DNA of 62,383 nt from Roseomonas aerilata DSM 19363 (GCF_000711725.1 NZ_JONP01000027.1:1-62383), one strand, 5' to 3'; shown: positions 26,768 to 35,687, counted from the first letter of the stretch. Numbers and translations: made by a program. Notes: generated by a model from the letters alone, not told the origin.

Positions 26768-27751
26768 TCAGGCGCCGCAAAGGGCAATGCCCTCGGGGCT
26801 GTCGCGCCACGTCAGGTAACGCCGGGCCACTGCGGCCAGGTCGTCCGTCACCGGCGCGCGGCCGATCGTCGCATGAAGACGGCCGAGGTCCATCGGTGCA
26901 CGGTCCTGTTCCAATCCATAGCGCACTGTTGGGGCGTCCGGGCCTATCCGCCATTGAAAAGCCGGGCAGAGGGCGGAGAGGGCCTCGCACCAGGCAGCAA
27001 CCGTGGTCATGGCGCCGCCGCCGAGATTGATGGTGGCGTGCTGCGGGAAGGGCGACGCGAGAAGGTCGGCGATCGCAGCCGCTGCCACCTCCGCGTCGAT
27101 CCAGTCGGCCGCCATTGGGCGGGGCAGAACGCACTCGCGCCCAGCGCGTGCCGCTTCGGCGCATTGCCAGTGCGGAGAGAGCAGGGGGCGCACGCCTGTC
27201 GCGTGCTCGCGGATGCCGAAGCAGGGGCCGAGGCGCACGGTCAGCGTATCGATGCCGTAGAGCGCGCCGAGGCGGTTGATGGCCTGCTCCGCTGCAAGCT
27301 TGGTGATGCCGTAGAGGGCGGCGGGCTGCAGCAGGGTGGAATTCTCGTGCAGCCGTCCATCGCTGGCGGGCGGGGCGAAGCCATAAACCGCGACGGAGCT
27401 GAGGCCGAGCACCCGCCGCACCCCGGCGCGGCGCGCCGCCTGCATAAGGCGAACGGTCCCGCCAAAGTTCACCTCCGCGATTAGGTCAGGCCGCTCAACT
27501 TCCGCTGCGGCATCGGGCGTGAGCGCGGCGGTGTGGATGACACGGTCGATGCCGCCAGCGAAGGCGCGGTCCAGGTTCTCGGGTGCGCGGATGTCGCCCT
27601 GGATGAAGCGCGCTTGGCCAATCCAGCCCTGGGTAAGGGCCTCTGGCGGTGGGGCGGGTGCGAAGAGCACCACCTCTTCACCCCGCTTAAGCAACGCGCG
27701 GGCGATGTTGAGGCCGACGAAGCCGGTACCGCCGGTGAGAAGAACGGCCAT
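26768..27751 (-). CDS. NAD-dependent epimerase/dehydratase
   Basis: This 327-residue extended SDR has GGTGFVGLNIARALL at the N-terminus, VIHTAALT, SSVAVYGFAPP and the active-site YGITKLAAEQ. It resembles UDP-glucose 4-epimerase-like proteins and D-erythronate dehydrogenase-like members. It starts four bases before the stop of the upstream permease gene region (27756), so it is in the same transcript. The tie to amino acid-type permeases is unusual and leaves its role open. Confidence 0.85.
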   Translation of the reverse strand: MAVLLTGGTGFVGLNIARALLKRGEEVVLFAPAPPPEALTQGWIGQARFIQGDIRAPENLDRAFAGGIDRVIHTAALTPDAAAEVERPDLIAEVNFGGTVRLMQAARRAGVRRVLGLSSVAVYGFAPPASDGRLHENSTLLQPAALYGITKLAAEQAINRLGALYGIDTLTVRLGPCFGIREHATGVRPLLSPHWQCAEAARAGRECVLPRPMAADWIDAEVAAAAIADLLASPFPQHATINLGGGAMTTVAAWCEALSALCPAFQWRIGPDAPTVRYGLEQDRAPMDLGRLHATIGRAPVTDDLAAVARRYLTWRDSPEGIALCGA

Positions 27752-27755
27752 GGAG

Positions 27756-28427
27756 TCACTGCCTCGCCAGTGCCCGCCGCTCCAGCACCGCTACCCAGCG
27801 GGAGAAAGGCCAGAGGAGGACGAAGTAGATCAGCGCCGCCGCGAGCAGTGGCGTCGGGTTGTAGGTCTGCTCCTGCGCCACGCGGGCGGAGCGCAGCAGT
27901 TCCGGCATGGCCACCAGCGCCCCGATCGACGTGGTCTTGACCAGTTCCAGGGCATTGCCGACGAGCGGCGCGATCACCTTCCGCACGGCCTGCGGCAGCA
28001 GCACGAGCACGAGGACTTGGAAACGGCTGAGGCCCAGCGCCGATGCAGCTTCCGCCTGCCCGCGCGGAATGGAAGCGAGCCCGGCGCGGAAGATTTCTCC
28101 GAAATAGCCCGTGTTGTTCAGCCCGAGCGCGAGGATCACTGCCGCAAAGCTGCCAAGGCGGATGCCGAGGAACGGGAGCCCGTAGAAGACCAGCACGAGG
28201 AGTACCAGCACGGGGAAGGCGCGCAGAAAATCAATGAGCACGATGAGGAGACGGCGCGTAACCTTGCCGCCAAAGCTATAGACCAGCGCGACGGCGAGCC
28301 CGCCCGCAAGCGCCGTGGGCAGCGCCACCGCAGCGAGCGAAAGGGTGATCCACAAGCCCTGCACGAGCAGCGGATAAACCTCGCTCAGGCTGTCGAGATT
28401 GGCGAAGTTGTCGATCAACTCCTGCAT
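27756..28427 (-). CDS. Polar amino acid ABC transporter permease
   Basis: This 223-residue permease of the HisM/GlnP family has several membrane segments. It includes LVQGLWITLSLAAVALPTAL, the DFLRAFPVLVLLVLVFYGLP stretch and the EAA loop GQAEAASALGLSRFQVLVLV followed by LPQAVRKVIAPL. It pairs with the permease just upstream and a receptor at 29160. No ATP-binding gene lies in this cluster. Confidence 0.9.
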   Translation of the reverse strand: MQELIDNFANLDSLSEVYPLLVQGLWITLSLAAVALPTALAGGLAVALVYSFGGKVTRRLLIVLIDFLRAFPVLVLLVLVFYGLPFLGIRLGSFAAVILALGLNNTGYFGEIFRAGLASIPRGQAEAASALGLSRFQVLVLVLLPQAVRKVIAPLVGNALELVKTTSIGALVAMPELLRSARVAQEQTYNPTPLLAAALIYFVLLWPFSRWVAVLERRALARQ

Positions 28428-28437
28428 GGCCCCGCTC

Positions 28438-29109
28438 CTAGCCCTGCCGTACCGCGCGTCGCTCGAGCCAGCGGCTGAGGATTACGAGAGGGATGAAGAA
28501 GGCGAGGTAGAAAGCGGCTGCCAGGGTGAGGGGGGAGGGGTTGGCAGTGATGGCTGTCACGCTCTGTGCACTGCTGAGCGCCTCCGGCAGGGCTACCGCG
28601 GAGCCAAGGGCGGTGCCCTTGGCGATGGCGATGGCACGGTTGGCAAGCAGCGGCACGGCCAGGGAGATGGCCTGCGGAAGCACCACCAGCGGGAAAATGC
28701 GCTCCGTCCGCAGCCCCAGGGCTCGGGCTGCGTCCCACTGGCCACGTGGAACCGCCATGATCGCCGCGAAGAAGATGTCGGCCGCAAAGGCAGACAGCAC
28801 GCAGCCCAGCGCGAGCACGGTGGTCGCAAAGGGGGAAAGCGAGACGTCAAGATACGGCAAGGCGAAATAGAGCACGATGATGATGACCAACTGCGGCAAC
28901 GTGCGGAACACGTCCACGTAAGCCGCGACCGCCCAGCGCAGCGGGCGGATAGGAGCGCAGCGCAGCAGCGCCAGCGCCAGCCCGACGAGCAGCCCGAAGG
29001 CAATGATGCAGAGCGAGACAAGCACCGTGATGCCGAAGCCGCGCAAGACTTCGGGCAGCGCGCCCGCCATGACACCCGCATTGAAGTAGTGCTCGATCAG
29101 CCGTTCCAT
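28438..29109 (-). CDS. Polar amino acid ABC transporter permease
   Basis: This second permease is of the same type, 223 residues. It includes GFGITVLVSLCIIAFGLLVG, DVFRTLPQLVIIIVLYFALP and the EAA loop GQWDAARALGLRTERIFPLV followed by LPQAISLAVPLL. It lies 10 bases upstream of its partner permease and 50 bases downstream of the receptor gene, indicating one operon. Confidence 0.9.
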   Translation of the reverse strand: MERLIEHYFNAGVMAGALPEVLRGFGITVLVSLCIIAFGLLVGLALALLRCAPIRPLRWAVAAYVDVFRTLPQLVIIIVLYFALPYLDVSLSPFATTVLALGCVLSAFAADIFFAAIMAVPRGQWDAARALGLRTERIFPLVVLPQAISLAVPLLANRAIAIAKGTALGSAVALPEALSSAQSVTAITANPSPLTLAAAFYLAFFIPLVILSRWLERRAVRQG

Positions 29110-29159
29110 GCTCTGCCCCGAGAGGCGGAGCCTTCAGAGGCCCCGCCTACTCCCTGGCC

Positions 29160-30026
29160 TCAGCCGCAGGAGGCGGCGTGCGGCGTGGTATCGTGCCCGG
29201 CGAAGCCGGGTGGACCATAGCCGTCATAGATGGTCAGAAGGGTGGAGCCCTCCGCAGGCGCCTCGCCGTACCACTTCTCGTAGAGGCCGCGCAGGCTGCC
29301 ATCGCGCTTCATGCACTCGAGCACGCCTTCCACCCGGTTCCGGTACTCGGCATCCTCCAGACGGAAGGCATAGCCGAAGTTGCGGCCGTTGAAATCCTTG
29401 AAGCCAACCTTGATTCCGCGGTTGCGGGAGGCGGCATAGACGGTGGTGGGGATCTCGTTCAGGGCGGTGAAGGCACGGCGCGTCAGCACAGCCTGCACCG
29501 TGTCCGGGAAGGTGTCGTAGCGCTGTACCTCGAAGCCGTAGCGGGTCGCGTTCTCCGTTGCCCAGGTGTCCGAAATGGTGCCGCGATTGACGGCAAGCAC
29601 CTTGCCGCGCAGGTCCTCGAAGCCATTCATCGTGTCAGCCTGGCGAATGATGAAGCCGTTGCCGGTGGCAAAGAACGGCTCGGTGTAGAGCATCCGCGCC
29701 GCGCGCTCGGCCGTGATGTTCAAGGGGTTCACCGTGAACTCGATGCGCTTGGAGAAGAGCGCGGGGAACAGGCCGGAGAAGTTGATGTCCACGATCTCGA
29801 CCGACGGGCGGCCGAGGCGCTTGGCGATCTCACGTATCAGGTCGGCCCCGAAGCCCTCCGGCCCACCGGCGCCGCGTACCATCCAGGGCGCGACGCCAAA
29901 GTCCGAGCCCACGACCATCGGCGCGCCTGAGGGATGGTCTGCCTCCTGCGCCCTTGCGCCGAGCTGCGTGCCCATGAGCAGCAGCGAGGCACCACAGAGA
30001 TGCCGCAGGGCTGTCAGGAGGTTCAT
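29160..30026 (-). CDS. Amino acid-type ABC transporter substrate-binding protein
   Basis: This 288-residue periplasmic receptor of solute-binding family 3 has a signal peptide with hydrophobic core CGASLLLMGTQLGARA from the ATG at 30026. It then has VGSDFGVAPWMV, GFGADLIREIAKRLG, NPLNITAERAARMLYTEPF and a C-terminal KWYGEAP helix. GGPEGFGADL lines the ligand site. It belongs with the two downstream permeases. The upstream genes suggest ureides or related nitrogen compounds as ligands. Confidence 0.9.
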   Translation of the reverse strand: MNLLTALRHLCGASLLLMGTQLGARAQEADHPSGAPMVVGSDFGVAPWMVRGAGGPEGFGADLIREIAKRLGRPSVEIVDINFSGLFPALFSKRIEFTVNPLNITAERAARMLYTEPFFATGNGFIIRQADTMNGFEDLRGKVLAVNRGTISDTWATENATRYGFEVQRYDTFPDTVQAVLTRRAFTALNEIPTTVYAASRNRGIKVGFKDFNGRNFGYAFRLEDAEYRNRVEGVLECMKRDGSLRGLYEKWYGEAPAEGSTLLTIYDGYGPPGFAGHDTTPHAASCG

Positions 30027-30145
30027 GAAAGTCGCTCCGCTTCGATGTTCCGGTCGCAGGGCGGCCGTGGTGATCGATGCCAGGGGTAAGCCTCTCGCGC
30101 GACGGCCGGACCTCGGGCAGCGCTGTGTCAGCAAGCCTTATGCCA

Positions 30146-31066
30146 TTACTCGTTCAGGCCGTGACCGGGATAGGGGTGCGTTGCCACCCAATGCCGCGCG
30201 ATGTCGATGCGGCGCGTGATCCAAACCTTGTCGTGTCCGGCGATGTGATCCAGAAGGCGTGCCAGACCGATCGCGCGGGCAGGGTGCCCGATCATCCGCA
30301 TATGCAGGCCGATGGACATCATTTTCGGCGTCTCCGCGCCCTCGGCATAGAGCATGTCGAAGCCATCGCGTATGAAGGCGAACCAATCGTCGGCGGTGCC
30401 CACGCTGCCTGTGAACTTGCCGTCGTTATGTGTGAGCGAATAGGGCACGACAAGGTGGCCCTTGCCCTCCACGGTGACCCACCAGGGCAACTCGTCCGCG
30501 TAACTGTCGCTGTCGTAGAGAAAGCCTCCCTCCTCCGCGAGCAGGCGGCGCGTGTTCACGCTGGGACCGTAGCGGCAATATCAACCATCGGGTCGGTGAC
30601 CAACCGTCTTCTCCAGCGAGGCGACGGCGCGGCGGATATGTTCCCGCTCCTCTGCCTCCGGCAGTTGGAAGTGCTTCACCCAGCGCCAGCCATGGCAGCA
30701 GACATCGTAACCGGCCTCCCGGATAGCCGCGGCGGCTTCCGGATTGCGCTCAAGGGCAAGCGCGCAGCCGAAGATGGTCATCGGCAGCCCACGTTCCCGG
30801 AACAGCCGCAGGAGCCGCCAAAAGCCAACGCGGGAGCCATACTCGAACATGCCCTCGACGGCGAGATCGCGCCCGCTGCCTGCGCCTTGCCCGCCAGAGT
30901 CGGAGACGCCCCACTCTGAGACGCCGTCCCCGTCCGGATAGGACAGCTCCGACCCCTCCTCGTAGTTCATCACAAAGTTGACGGCGATGCGCGCACCGCC
31001 CGGCCAGCGCGGGTCAGGCGGGCTTGCGCCGTAGCCACGGAAGTCGCGACGTACCTCATAGACCAT
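30146..31066 (-). pseudogene. Polysaccharide deacetylase family protein (PuuE/allantoinase-like), interrupted by TGA
   Basis: Reading through one stop gives 306 residues of a PuuE-like deacetylase: DFRGYGASPPDPRWPGGARI, VNFVMNYEEGSE, CCHGWRWVKHFQ, then RPDG-stop-YCRYGPSVNTRRLL and EEGGFLYDSDSYADELPWW. The stop is TGA at 30581-30583 (codon 162), in frame, exactly where related proteins have Trp (GWY). A TGG to TGA transition is the simplest explanation. The first half shows no other damage. The ATG at 31066 overlaps the stop of the allA-like gene. It may be a pseudogene, a sequencing error, or produced by readthrough. Confidence 0.8.
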
Positions 31067-31546
31067 CAGCGCGCGGCCTCCGTGACATCGAGAGTGAAGG
31101 GAGCCACGTCCACGAACTCCTCGTCCTTCTCGGTGCCGTCCCGCCACATCAGAACAGCGAACCGGGCGGGCGCATCGAGCACCGTCATGCCGTAGTGCCA
31201 GATATTGGCGGCATAGGTGACGCCCTGGCCGGGAGCGGCGAGGAAGGCTTCGGCACGCGCCATGTCCGGCCCTCCCAGCGGCGAATGGGGCGCCACGAGG
31301 ACTAGGAAGCGTGCCGGCCCAAGCGGGATGAAGCTCTGCGAGGAAAAGACGTGCCGTTCCATCTGGCGCACCTGCAAGGGTAACGCCGCGGGGGGGGCGC
31401 TGGCTCAGCGTGAGGCTGGGCCGCGCATGGGGGCGGGTGGATAGCAGCGCTCGGTCGTAGGCCCTGCGCGCATTCGCGTCGGGAAGGGTAAGCACCTCAC
31501 CATATGCCGCAAAGGCGTCATCCGTCATCGGCCTGATCGGCACCAT
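31066..31546 (-). pseudogene. allA: Ureidoglycolate lyase-like gene with frameshift
   Basis: The N-terminal part from ATG 31546 reads MVPIRPMTDDAFAAYGEVL and RPSLTLSQRPP. The C-terminal part in another frame reads MERHVFSSQSFIPLG, APHSPLGGPDMARAEAFLA and GQGVTYAANIWHYGMTVLD. Together they make one ureidoglycolate lyase of about 160 residues. The frames switch at a run of eight G (31390-31397), so one base is gained or lost there. This enzyme normally releases glyoxylate and urea in allantoin breakdown. It heads the leftward gene group. Confidence 0.75.
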
Positions 31547-31753
31547 CGCGCTAGCTCTCCCCTTCCAGGCCGTCGGTGTGCCGACGCAAGCGACGTGCCG
31601 CGGCTGAGGGCCTGGCACCTTCCGGAACCAGACCGGGTCCTGAGCGCCACTAGACCCGCCGGCTTCTGCCCGGCCGCTCACCTTTCGGTTGCAGCGACGG
31701 CCGATGCCGTTTGATAGTCGGCGCAACGAGAACGTCCAGGGGCGGCAACCAAG

Positions 31754-32215
31754 ATGGCCAAGCTGAACATCAACGGCAACCTCGTGGAGGTGGATGCGGA
31801 ACCCGATACGCCCCTGCTCTGGGCGATCCGGGACCATGTGGGCCTGACCGGCACGAAGTACGGGTGCGGCGTGGCGCAGTGCGGCGCATGCACCGTTCAT
31901 GTGGACGGCCAGGCGATCCGCGCTTGCTCCATGCCGGTTTCCGCCATGGCCGAAGACCAGAAGATCGTCACGATCGAGGGCCTGTCGCCCGACGGGAACC
32001 ACCCGGTTCAGGTGGCCTGGCGAGCGCTGGACGTGCCGCAATGCGGCTTCTGCCAGTCCGGCATGATCATGGCGGCCGCCGCGCTCCTCGCCGAGAAGCC
32101 GAAGCCGACGGACGACGAGATCAACGAGGCGATCACCAATATCTGCCGCTGCGGCACCTTCAACCGCGTGCGCGCCGGCATCCACCAGGCCGCCGCCGCG
32201 GGCACGACGGGCTGA
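31754..32215 (+). CDS. iorA: Molybdenum hydroxylase iron-sulfur subunit (isoquinoline 1-oxidoreductase alpha-like)
   Basis: This 153-residue two-[2Fe-2S] subunit of the xanthine oxidase family has a plant-type cluster site [16 protein letters not shown] (residues ~36-51). A second, helical cluster site is formed by [10 protein letters not shown] and [14 protein letters not shown]. The subunit passes electrons from the molybdenum centre of the large subunit, encoded 14 bases downstream. No separate FAD subunit gene follows, as in IorAB and related two-subunit enzymes. Confidence 0.92.
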   Translation: MAKLNINGNLVEVDAEPDTPLLWAIRDHVGLTGTKYGCGVAQCGACTVHVDGQAIRACSMPVSAMAEDQKIVTIEGLSPDGNHPVQVAWRALDVPQCGFCQSGMIMAAAALLAEKPKPTDDEINEAITNICRCGTFNRVRAGIHQAAAAGTTG

Positions 32216-32229
32216 GGGGGAGACGCGCC

Positions 32230-34416
32230 ATGACCATGCTCGACACCGTGCGGCCCTCCCGCCGGTCCCTCTTGAGGGGTGCCGGAGCAGCCGTCCTGCT
32301 CGGCTTCCACGTCCCGCCCAAGGGCGCCCTGGCGCAGCCGGCAGCACCCGCCGCCTCCGCCGTTCCGGAGGTGAATGCCTGGGTCGTCATCCACCCCGAC
32401 GACCGCGTCGTCCTTCGCATGGCCCGGGTGGAGATGGGGCAGGGGACGCGCACCGGCCTCGCTCAGCTCATCGCCGAGGAGCTGCAGTGCGACTGGTCGA
32501 AGGTCTCGACCGAGTACGTGACGCCCGGCCAGAGCCTCGCCCGCAACCGTGCGTGGGGCGCCTTCCTGACGGCGGGTAGCCAGGGCATCCGGCAGAGCCA
32601 GGACTATGTCCGCAAAGGCGGCGCGGCCGCGCGCATGATGCTCGTCCAGGCTGCGGCCCTTCGATGGGGCGTGCCGGCCGACCAGTGCAGCGCGAGGGAC
32701 AGCGTCGTCACCCACGGGCCCACCGGCCGCACGCTGCGCTACGGCGAGGTCGCTGCCGAGGCCGCCAAGCTGACGCCGCCGGCGGAGGTTCCGCTGAAGG
32801 ACCCGCGCGAATGGACCATCGCCGGGCAGCCGCTGGCGCGGCTGGACACGGCAGACAAGACGACGGGGAAGCAGGTCTACGGCGCGGACCTGCGGATGCC
32901 CGGGATGCTCGTCGCGGTGCCGCGGCGTTGCCCCGTCTTCGGCGGGCGCCTGAAGTCGTTCGACGCGGCGGCCGTGACGGGTATGCCAGGCGTGAAGCAC
33001 GTCTTGCAGGTCGGGGACTCCTGCGTTGCGGTCGTGGCGGACACCTTCTGGCGCGCGAAGGCGGCGCTCGACGCCTTGCCGGTCGAGTGGGACCTGGGCG
33101 AGAACGGCCGTGTCTCCTCCGCCACCGTCGGCGCCATGCTGGACGAGGGGCTGACCGCCACCGAGGCCTTCGTCGGAAACGAGAACGGCAACGCGCGCGC
33201 CGCCATCGCGGGCGCCGCCCGGAAGGTGGAGGCGACCTATTCTTACCCCTTCCTGAACCACGCCCCCATGGAGCCGATGAACGCCACGGTGCTGTGGACC
33301 CCCACGCGCTGCGACGTTTGGTGCCCGACGCAGAACGGCGAGGCAGCGCTGGCCGCCGCCGCCGGTGCCGCCGGCCTGCCGCAAACGGCCTGTGACGTGC
33401 ACCGGGTGGACCTCGGCGGCGGCTTCGGTCGGCGCACGGTGCATGATTGGCTGGAGGACGCGGTCCGCATCGCCGGCCAAGTCCCCGGCGTGCCCGTCAA
33501 GACGATGTGGACGCGCGAGGAGGACATGGTGCAGGGGCGCTACCATCCCGTCACCAAGTGCCGGCTGACGGCGGGCCTCGACGCCAACGGTGAGATCACC
33601 GGCCTGCACATGCGCATCTCCGGCCAGTCCATCCTGTCCACCGCCTTTCCGGGCGGGCTGCAGAACGGGCGTGATCCCGTGCAGTTCCAGGGGCTGAACG
33701 CCGGCGGGGCGGAGGGCGCGATCGGCTACAGCTTCCCGAACCTGCTCATCGACCACGCCATGCGGAACACGCACGTGCCCGCCCATTTCTGGCGCGGCGT
33801 GAACCACAACCAGAACGCCATCTACCTGGAGTGCTTCCTAGACGAGGTCGCGCACGCGACGAACCAGGACCCGCTGGCGCTGCGCCGCAAGCTGATGGCG
33901 AAGCACCCGAAGCACCTGGCTGTGCTGAACGCGGCGGCCGAGCGGATCGGGTGGGGCTCGCCCCCGCCCGCCGGTGTTTATCGCGGCCTCGCGCAGCAGA
34001 TGGGCTTCGGCAGCTACGTCGCCGCGGCGGCGGAGGTCTCGGTCAGCGACTCCGGCCTGCTCCGCATCCACAGGATCGTCGCGGCGACCGATCCCGGCCA
34101 CGCCGCGAACCCGCGGCAGATCGAGATGCAGGTCGAGGGGTCCTTCGTCTACGGCCTTTCCGCCCTGCTCTACCAGGAGATCACCGTGAAGGACGGCGCG
34201 ATCGAGCAGACGAACTTCGACAGCTACAACGTCCTGCGCATGGACGAGATGCCGAAGGTCGAGACGATCGTCATGCCCTCGGGTGGCTTCTGGGGTGGCG
34301 TGGGCGAGCCGACGATCATGGTGGCGGCGCCCGCGGTGCTGAACGCGATCTTTGCGGCCACTGGCAAGCGGATCCGCGACATGCCGCTGAAGCACCACGA
34401 CCTCCGCCGCGCCTGA
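32230..34416 (+). CDS. iorB: Molybdenum hydroxylase large subunit (isoquinoline 1-oxidoreductase beta-like), Tat-exported
   Basis: This 728-residue molybdopterin-binding subunit has a twin-arginine signal SRRSLLRGAGAAVLLGFHV near residue 10 that should export the folded complex to the periplasm. Domain landmarks include RMARVEMGQGTRTGLAQLIAEELQ, DLGGGFGRRTVHDW, FWRGVNHNQNAIYLECFLDE and PSGGFWGGVGEPT near the end. It belongs with the upstream iron-sulfur subunit and probably hydroxylates an N-heterocycle or aldehyde. Electrons would reach c-type cytochromes, and sox genes with such cytochromes follow 17 bases downstream. Confidence 0.92.
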   Translation: MTMLDTVRPSRRSLLRGAGAAVLLGFHVPPKGALAQPAAPAASAVPEVNAWVVIHPDDRVVLRMARVEMGQGTRTGLAQLIAEELQCDWSKVSTEYVTPGQSLARNRAWGAFLTAGSQGIRQSQDYVRKGGAAARMMLVQAAALRWGVPADQCSARDSVVTHGPTGRTLRYGEVAAEAAKLTPPAEVPLKDPREWTIAGQPLARLDTADKTTGKQVYGADLRMPGMLVAVPRRCPVFGGRLKSFDAAAVTGMPGVKHVLQVGDSCVAVVADTFWRAKAALDALPVEWDLGENGRVSSATVGAMLDEGLTATEAFVGNENGNARAAIAGAARKVEATYSYPFLNHAPMEPMNATVLWTPTRCDVWCPTQNGEAALAAAAGAAGLPQTACDVHRVDLGGGFGRRTVHDWLEDAVRIAGQVPGVPVKTMWTREEDMVQGRYHPVTKCRLTAGLDANGEITGLHMRISGQSILSTAFPGGLQNGRDPVQFQGLNAGGAEGAIGYSFPNLLIDHAMRNTHVPAHFWRGVNHNQNAIYLECFLDEVAHATNQDPLALRRKLMAKHPKHLAVLNAAAERIGWGSPPPAGVYRGLAQQMGFGSYVAAAAEVSVSDSGLLRIHRIVAATDPGHAANPRQIEMQVEGSFVYGLSALLYQEITVKDGAIEQTNFDSYNVLRMDEMPKVETIVMPSGGFWGGVGEPTIMVAAPAVLNAIFAATGKRIRDMPLKHHDLRRA

Positions 34417-34433
34417 CGCACGACGGGGACCGC

Positions 34434-34871
34434 GTGCGGGGAGCCGTGGTTGCGCTGATCGCCCTGCTCGCCGCCGCGCCGGCGTCGGGCAGGGTCGCGC
34501 CCTTCGTGGTTCAGGAGGATGCGATTGCCGCGCCGCTGGACGGCCTCGCGGGCGACCCCGTGCGGGGCGAGGCCGTGACACGGAACCGGGAAACGGCGAA
34601 CTGCCTTATTTGCCACGCCATCCCCGGTACGACCGAGCGGTTCATGGGCGACATCGGCCCGCCGCTCGCGGGGGTTGGTTCACGCCTGGCGCCGGGGCAG
34701 ATCCGGCTGCGGGTCGTGGATCCCACGCTCGTAAACCCGGAGGCGATCATGCCGCCCTATTATCGGACGGAGGGGCTGCTGCGGGTGGACCCGCGCTATC
34801 GAGGCCAACCCGTGCTGACCGCGCAGGAGGTGGAAGACGTCGTCGCCTACCTCGCCGGCTTGAAGGAGTGA
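34434..34871 (+). CDS. soxX: Sulfur-oxidation cytochrome c SoxX
   Basis: This 145-residue monohaem cytochrome has a signal peptide (VVALIALLAAAPASG), the haem site CLICH (57-61) and distal Met106 in AIMPPYY, with IGPPLAGVGSRL between. It forms the SoxAX complex that attaches thiosulfate to SoxY. The GTG at 34434 is chosen because the leader begins directly after it and the gene lies 17 bases behind the molybdenum hydroxylase gene. It is first of the soxXYZA order. Confidence 0.9.
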   Translation: MRGAVVALIALLAAAPASGRVAPFVVQEDAIAAPLDGLAGDPVRGEAVTRNRETANCLICHAIPGTTERFMGDIGPPLAGVGSRLAPGQIRLRVVDPTLVNPEAIMPPYYRTEGLLRVDPRYRGQPVLTAQEVEDVVAYLAGLKE

Positions 34872-34875
34872 TGCA

Positions 34876-35355
34876 ATGGGGCGCTTTTCCCGCCGTGCCG
34901 TGCTGTCCTTGCCGCCTACGTTCGGTGTGGCTGCGGGTGCTCGCGCGCAGACGCCCGCCCAGGCGGTGCTCACCCAGGCGCAGAGCGACGAGAGCTTCGC
35001 CGATGCGGAGCGCGCCATCCTCGCCGGCCGGCTGCCGGTCGCCGGGGGGGTTGTGCTGGACCTGCCGCCGCTGTCGGAGAACGGCAACTCCGTGGACCTG
35101 ACCGTCACGGCCGAAAGCCCGATGACGGGGGAGGACCACGTCACGACCATCCACATCCTGTCGGAGAAGAACCCGTTCCCGCGCGTAGCGACCTTCCACC
35201 TGACGCCGCGCTCCGGCCGCGCGGAGGTCTCGACGCGGGTCCGGCTGGCCACGAGCCAGACGCTTGTCGCCCTCGCCGAGACCAGCCGCGGGGCCGTTCA
35301 CCGGGTCAGCAAGGACGTCATCGTCATTCTCGGCGCCTGCGTGGAGACGGGCTGA
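34876..35355 (+). CDS. soxY: Sulfur carrier SoxY with an atypical C-terminal arm
   Basis: This 159-residue carrier has a twin-arginine-type leader (SRRAVLSLPPTFGVAAGARA) and an Ig-like domain with GVVLDLPPLSENGNSVDLTV and KNPFPRVATFHLTP. SoxY normally ends in a GGCGG swinging arm whose Cys holds the sulfur substrate. Here the end is VIVILGACVETG, with Cys155 kept but four non-glycine-rich residues after it. It lies four bases after soxX and two bases before soxZ. Confidence 0.9.
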   Translation: MGRFSRRAVLSLPPTFGVAAGARAQTPAQAVLTQAQSDESFADAERAILAGRLPVAGGVVLDLPPLSENGNSVDLTVTAESPMTGEDHVTTIHILSEKNPFPRVATFHLTPRSGRAEVSTRVRLATSQTLVALAETSRGAVHRVSKDVIVILGACVETG

Positions 35356-35357
35356 CC

Positions 35358-35687
35358 ATGCGCACCGTCCCGATCACCGCCCGGATCACCATGCCCGCTT
35401 CCGCTCGGAAGGGGGAGGTCGTTCCGGTCCGCGTCCTTGTCCGCCACGCGATGGAGCGCGCGGCCAACGCGCCGGGCGTGGCGCCGACGCCGCGCAGGAT
35501 CCTCCACACCTTCCGCGTGACCTACGGCGAGGAGGAGGTGTTCCGCATGGACCTCTCCCCCGGGATCACCGCCAACCCCTATGTCGAGTTCACGACCGTC
35601 GCGGCCGAGAGCGGCACCCTCGTCTTCGAGTGGCACGAGGATGGTGGCGCGATCTACCGCCGCGAGGCGCCGCTGGTCGTGACGTGA
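35358..35687 (+). CDS. soxZ: Sulfur carrier partner SoxZ
   Basis: This 109-residue all-beta partner of SoxY contains ITMPASARKGEVVPVRVLVR, HAMERA, ILHTFRVTYGEEEVFRMDL and PGITANPYVEF, and ends with TLVFEWHEDGG. It has no signal peptide; the SoxYZ dimer is exported using the SoxY leader. The start is two bases after the soxY stop, and the end overlaps the soxA start (GTGA). Confidence 0.93.
   Translation: MRTVPITARITMPASARKGEVVPVRVLVRHAMERAANAPGVAPTPRRILHTFRVTYGEEEVFRMDLSPGITANPYVEFTTVAAESGTLVFEWHEDGGAIYRREAPLVVT

Noticed and set aside
30581-30583. Selenocysteine at the TGA in the deacetylase
   Set aside because: The family has Trp, not Cys or Sec, at this position, and no SECIS-like hairpin is visible right after the codon.
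32008-33807. Long open frame (599 codons) antisense to the molybdenum hydroxylase gene
   Set aside because: It mirrors a clear gene in a GC-rich genome, has histidine/arginine/glycine-rich low-complexity composition and no family motif.
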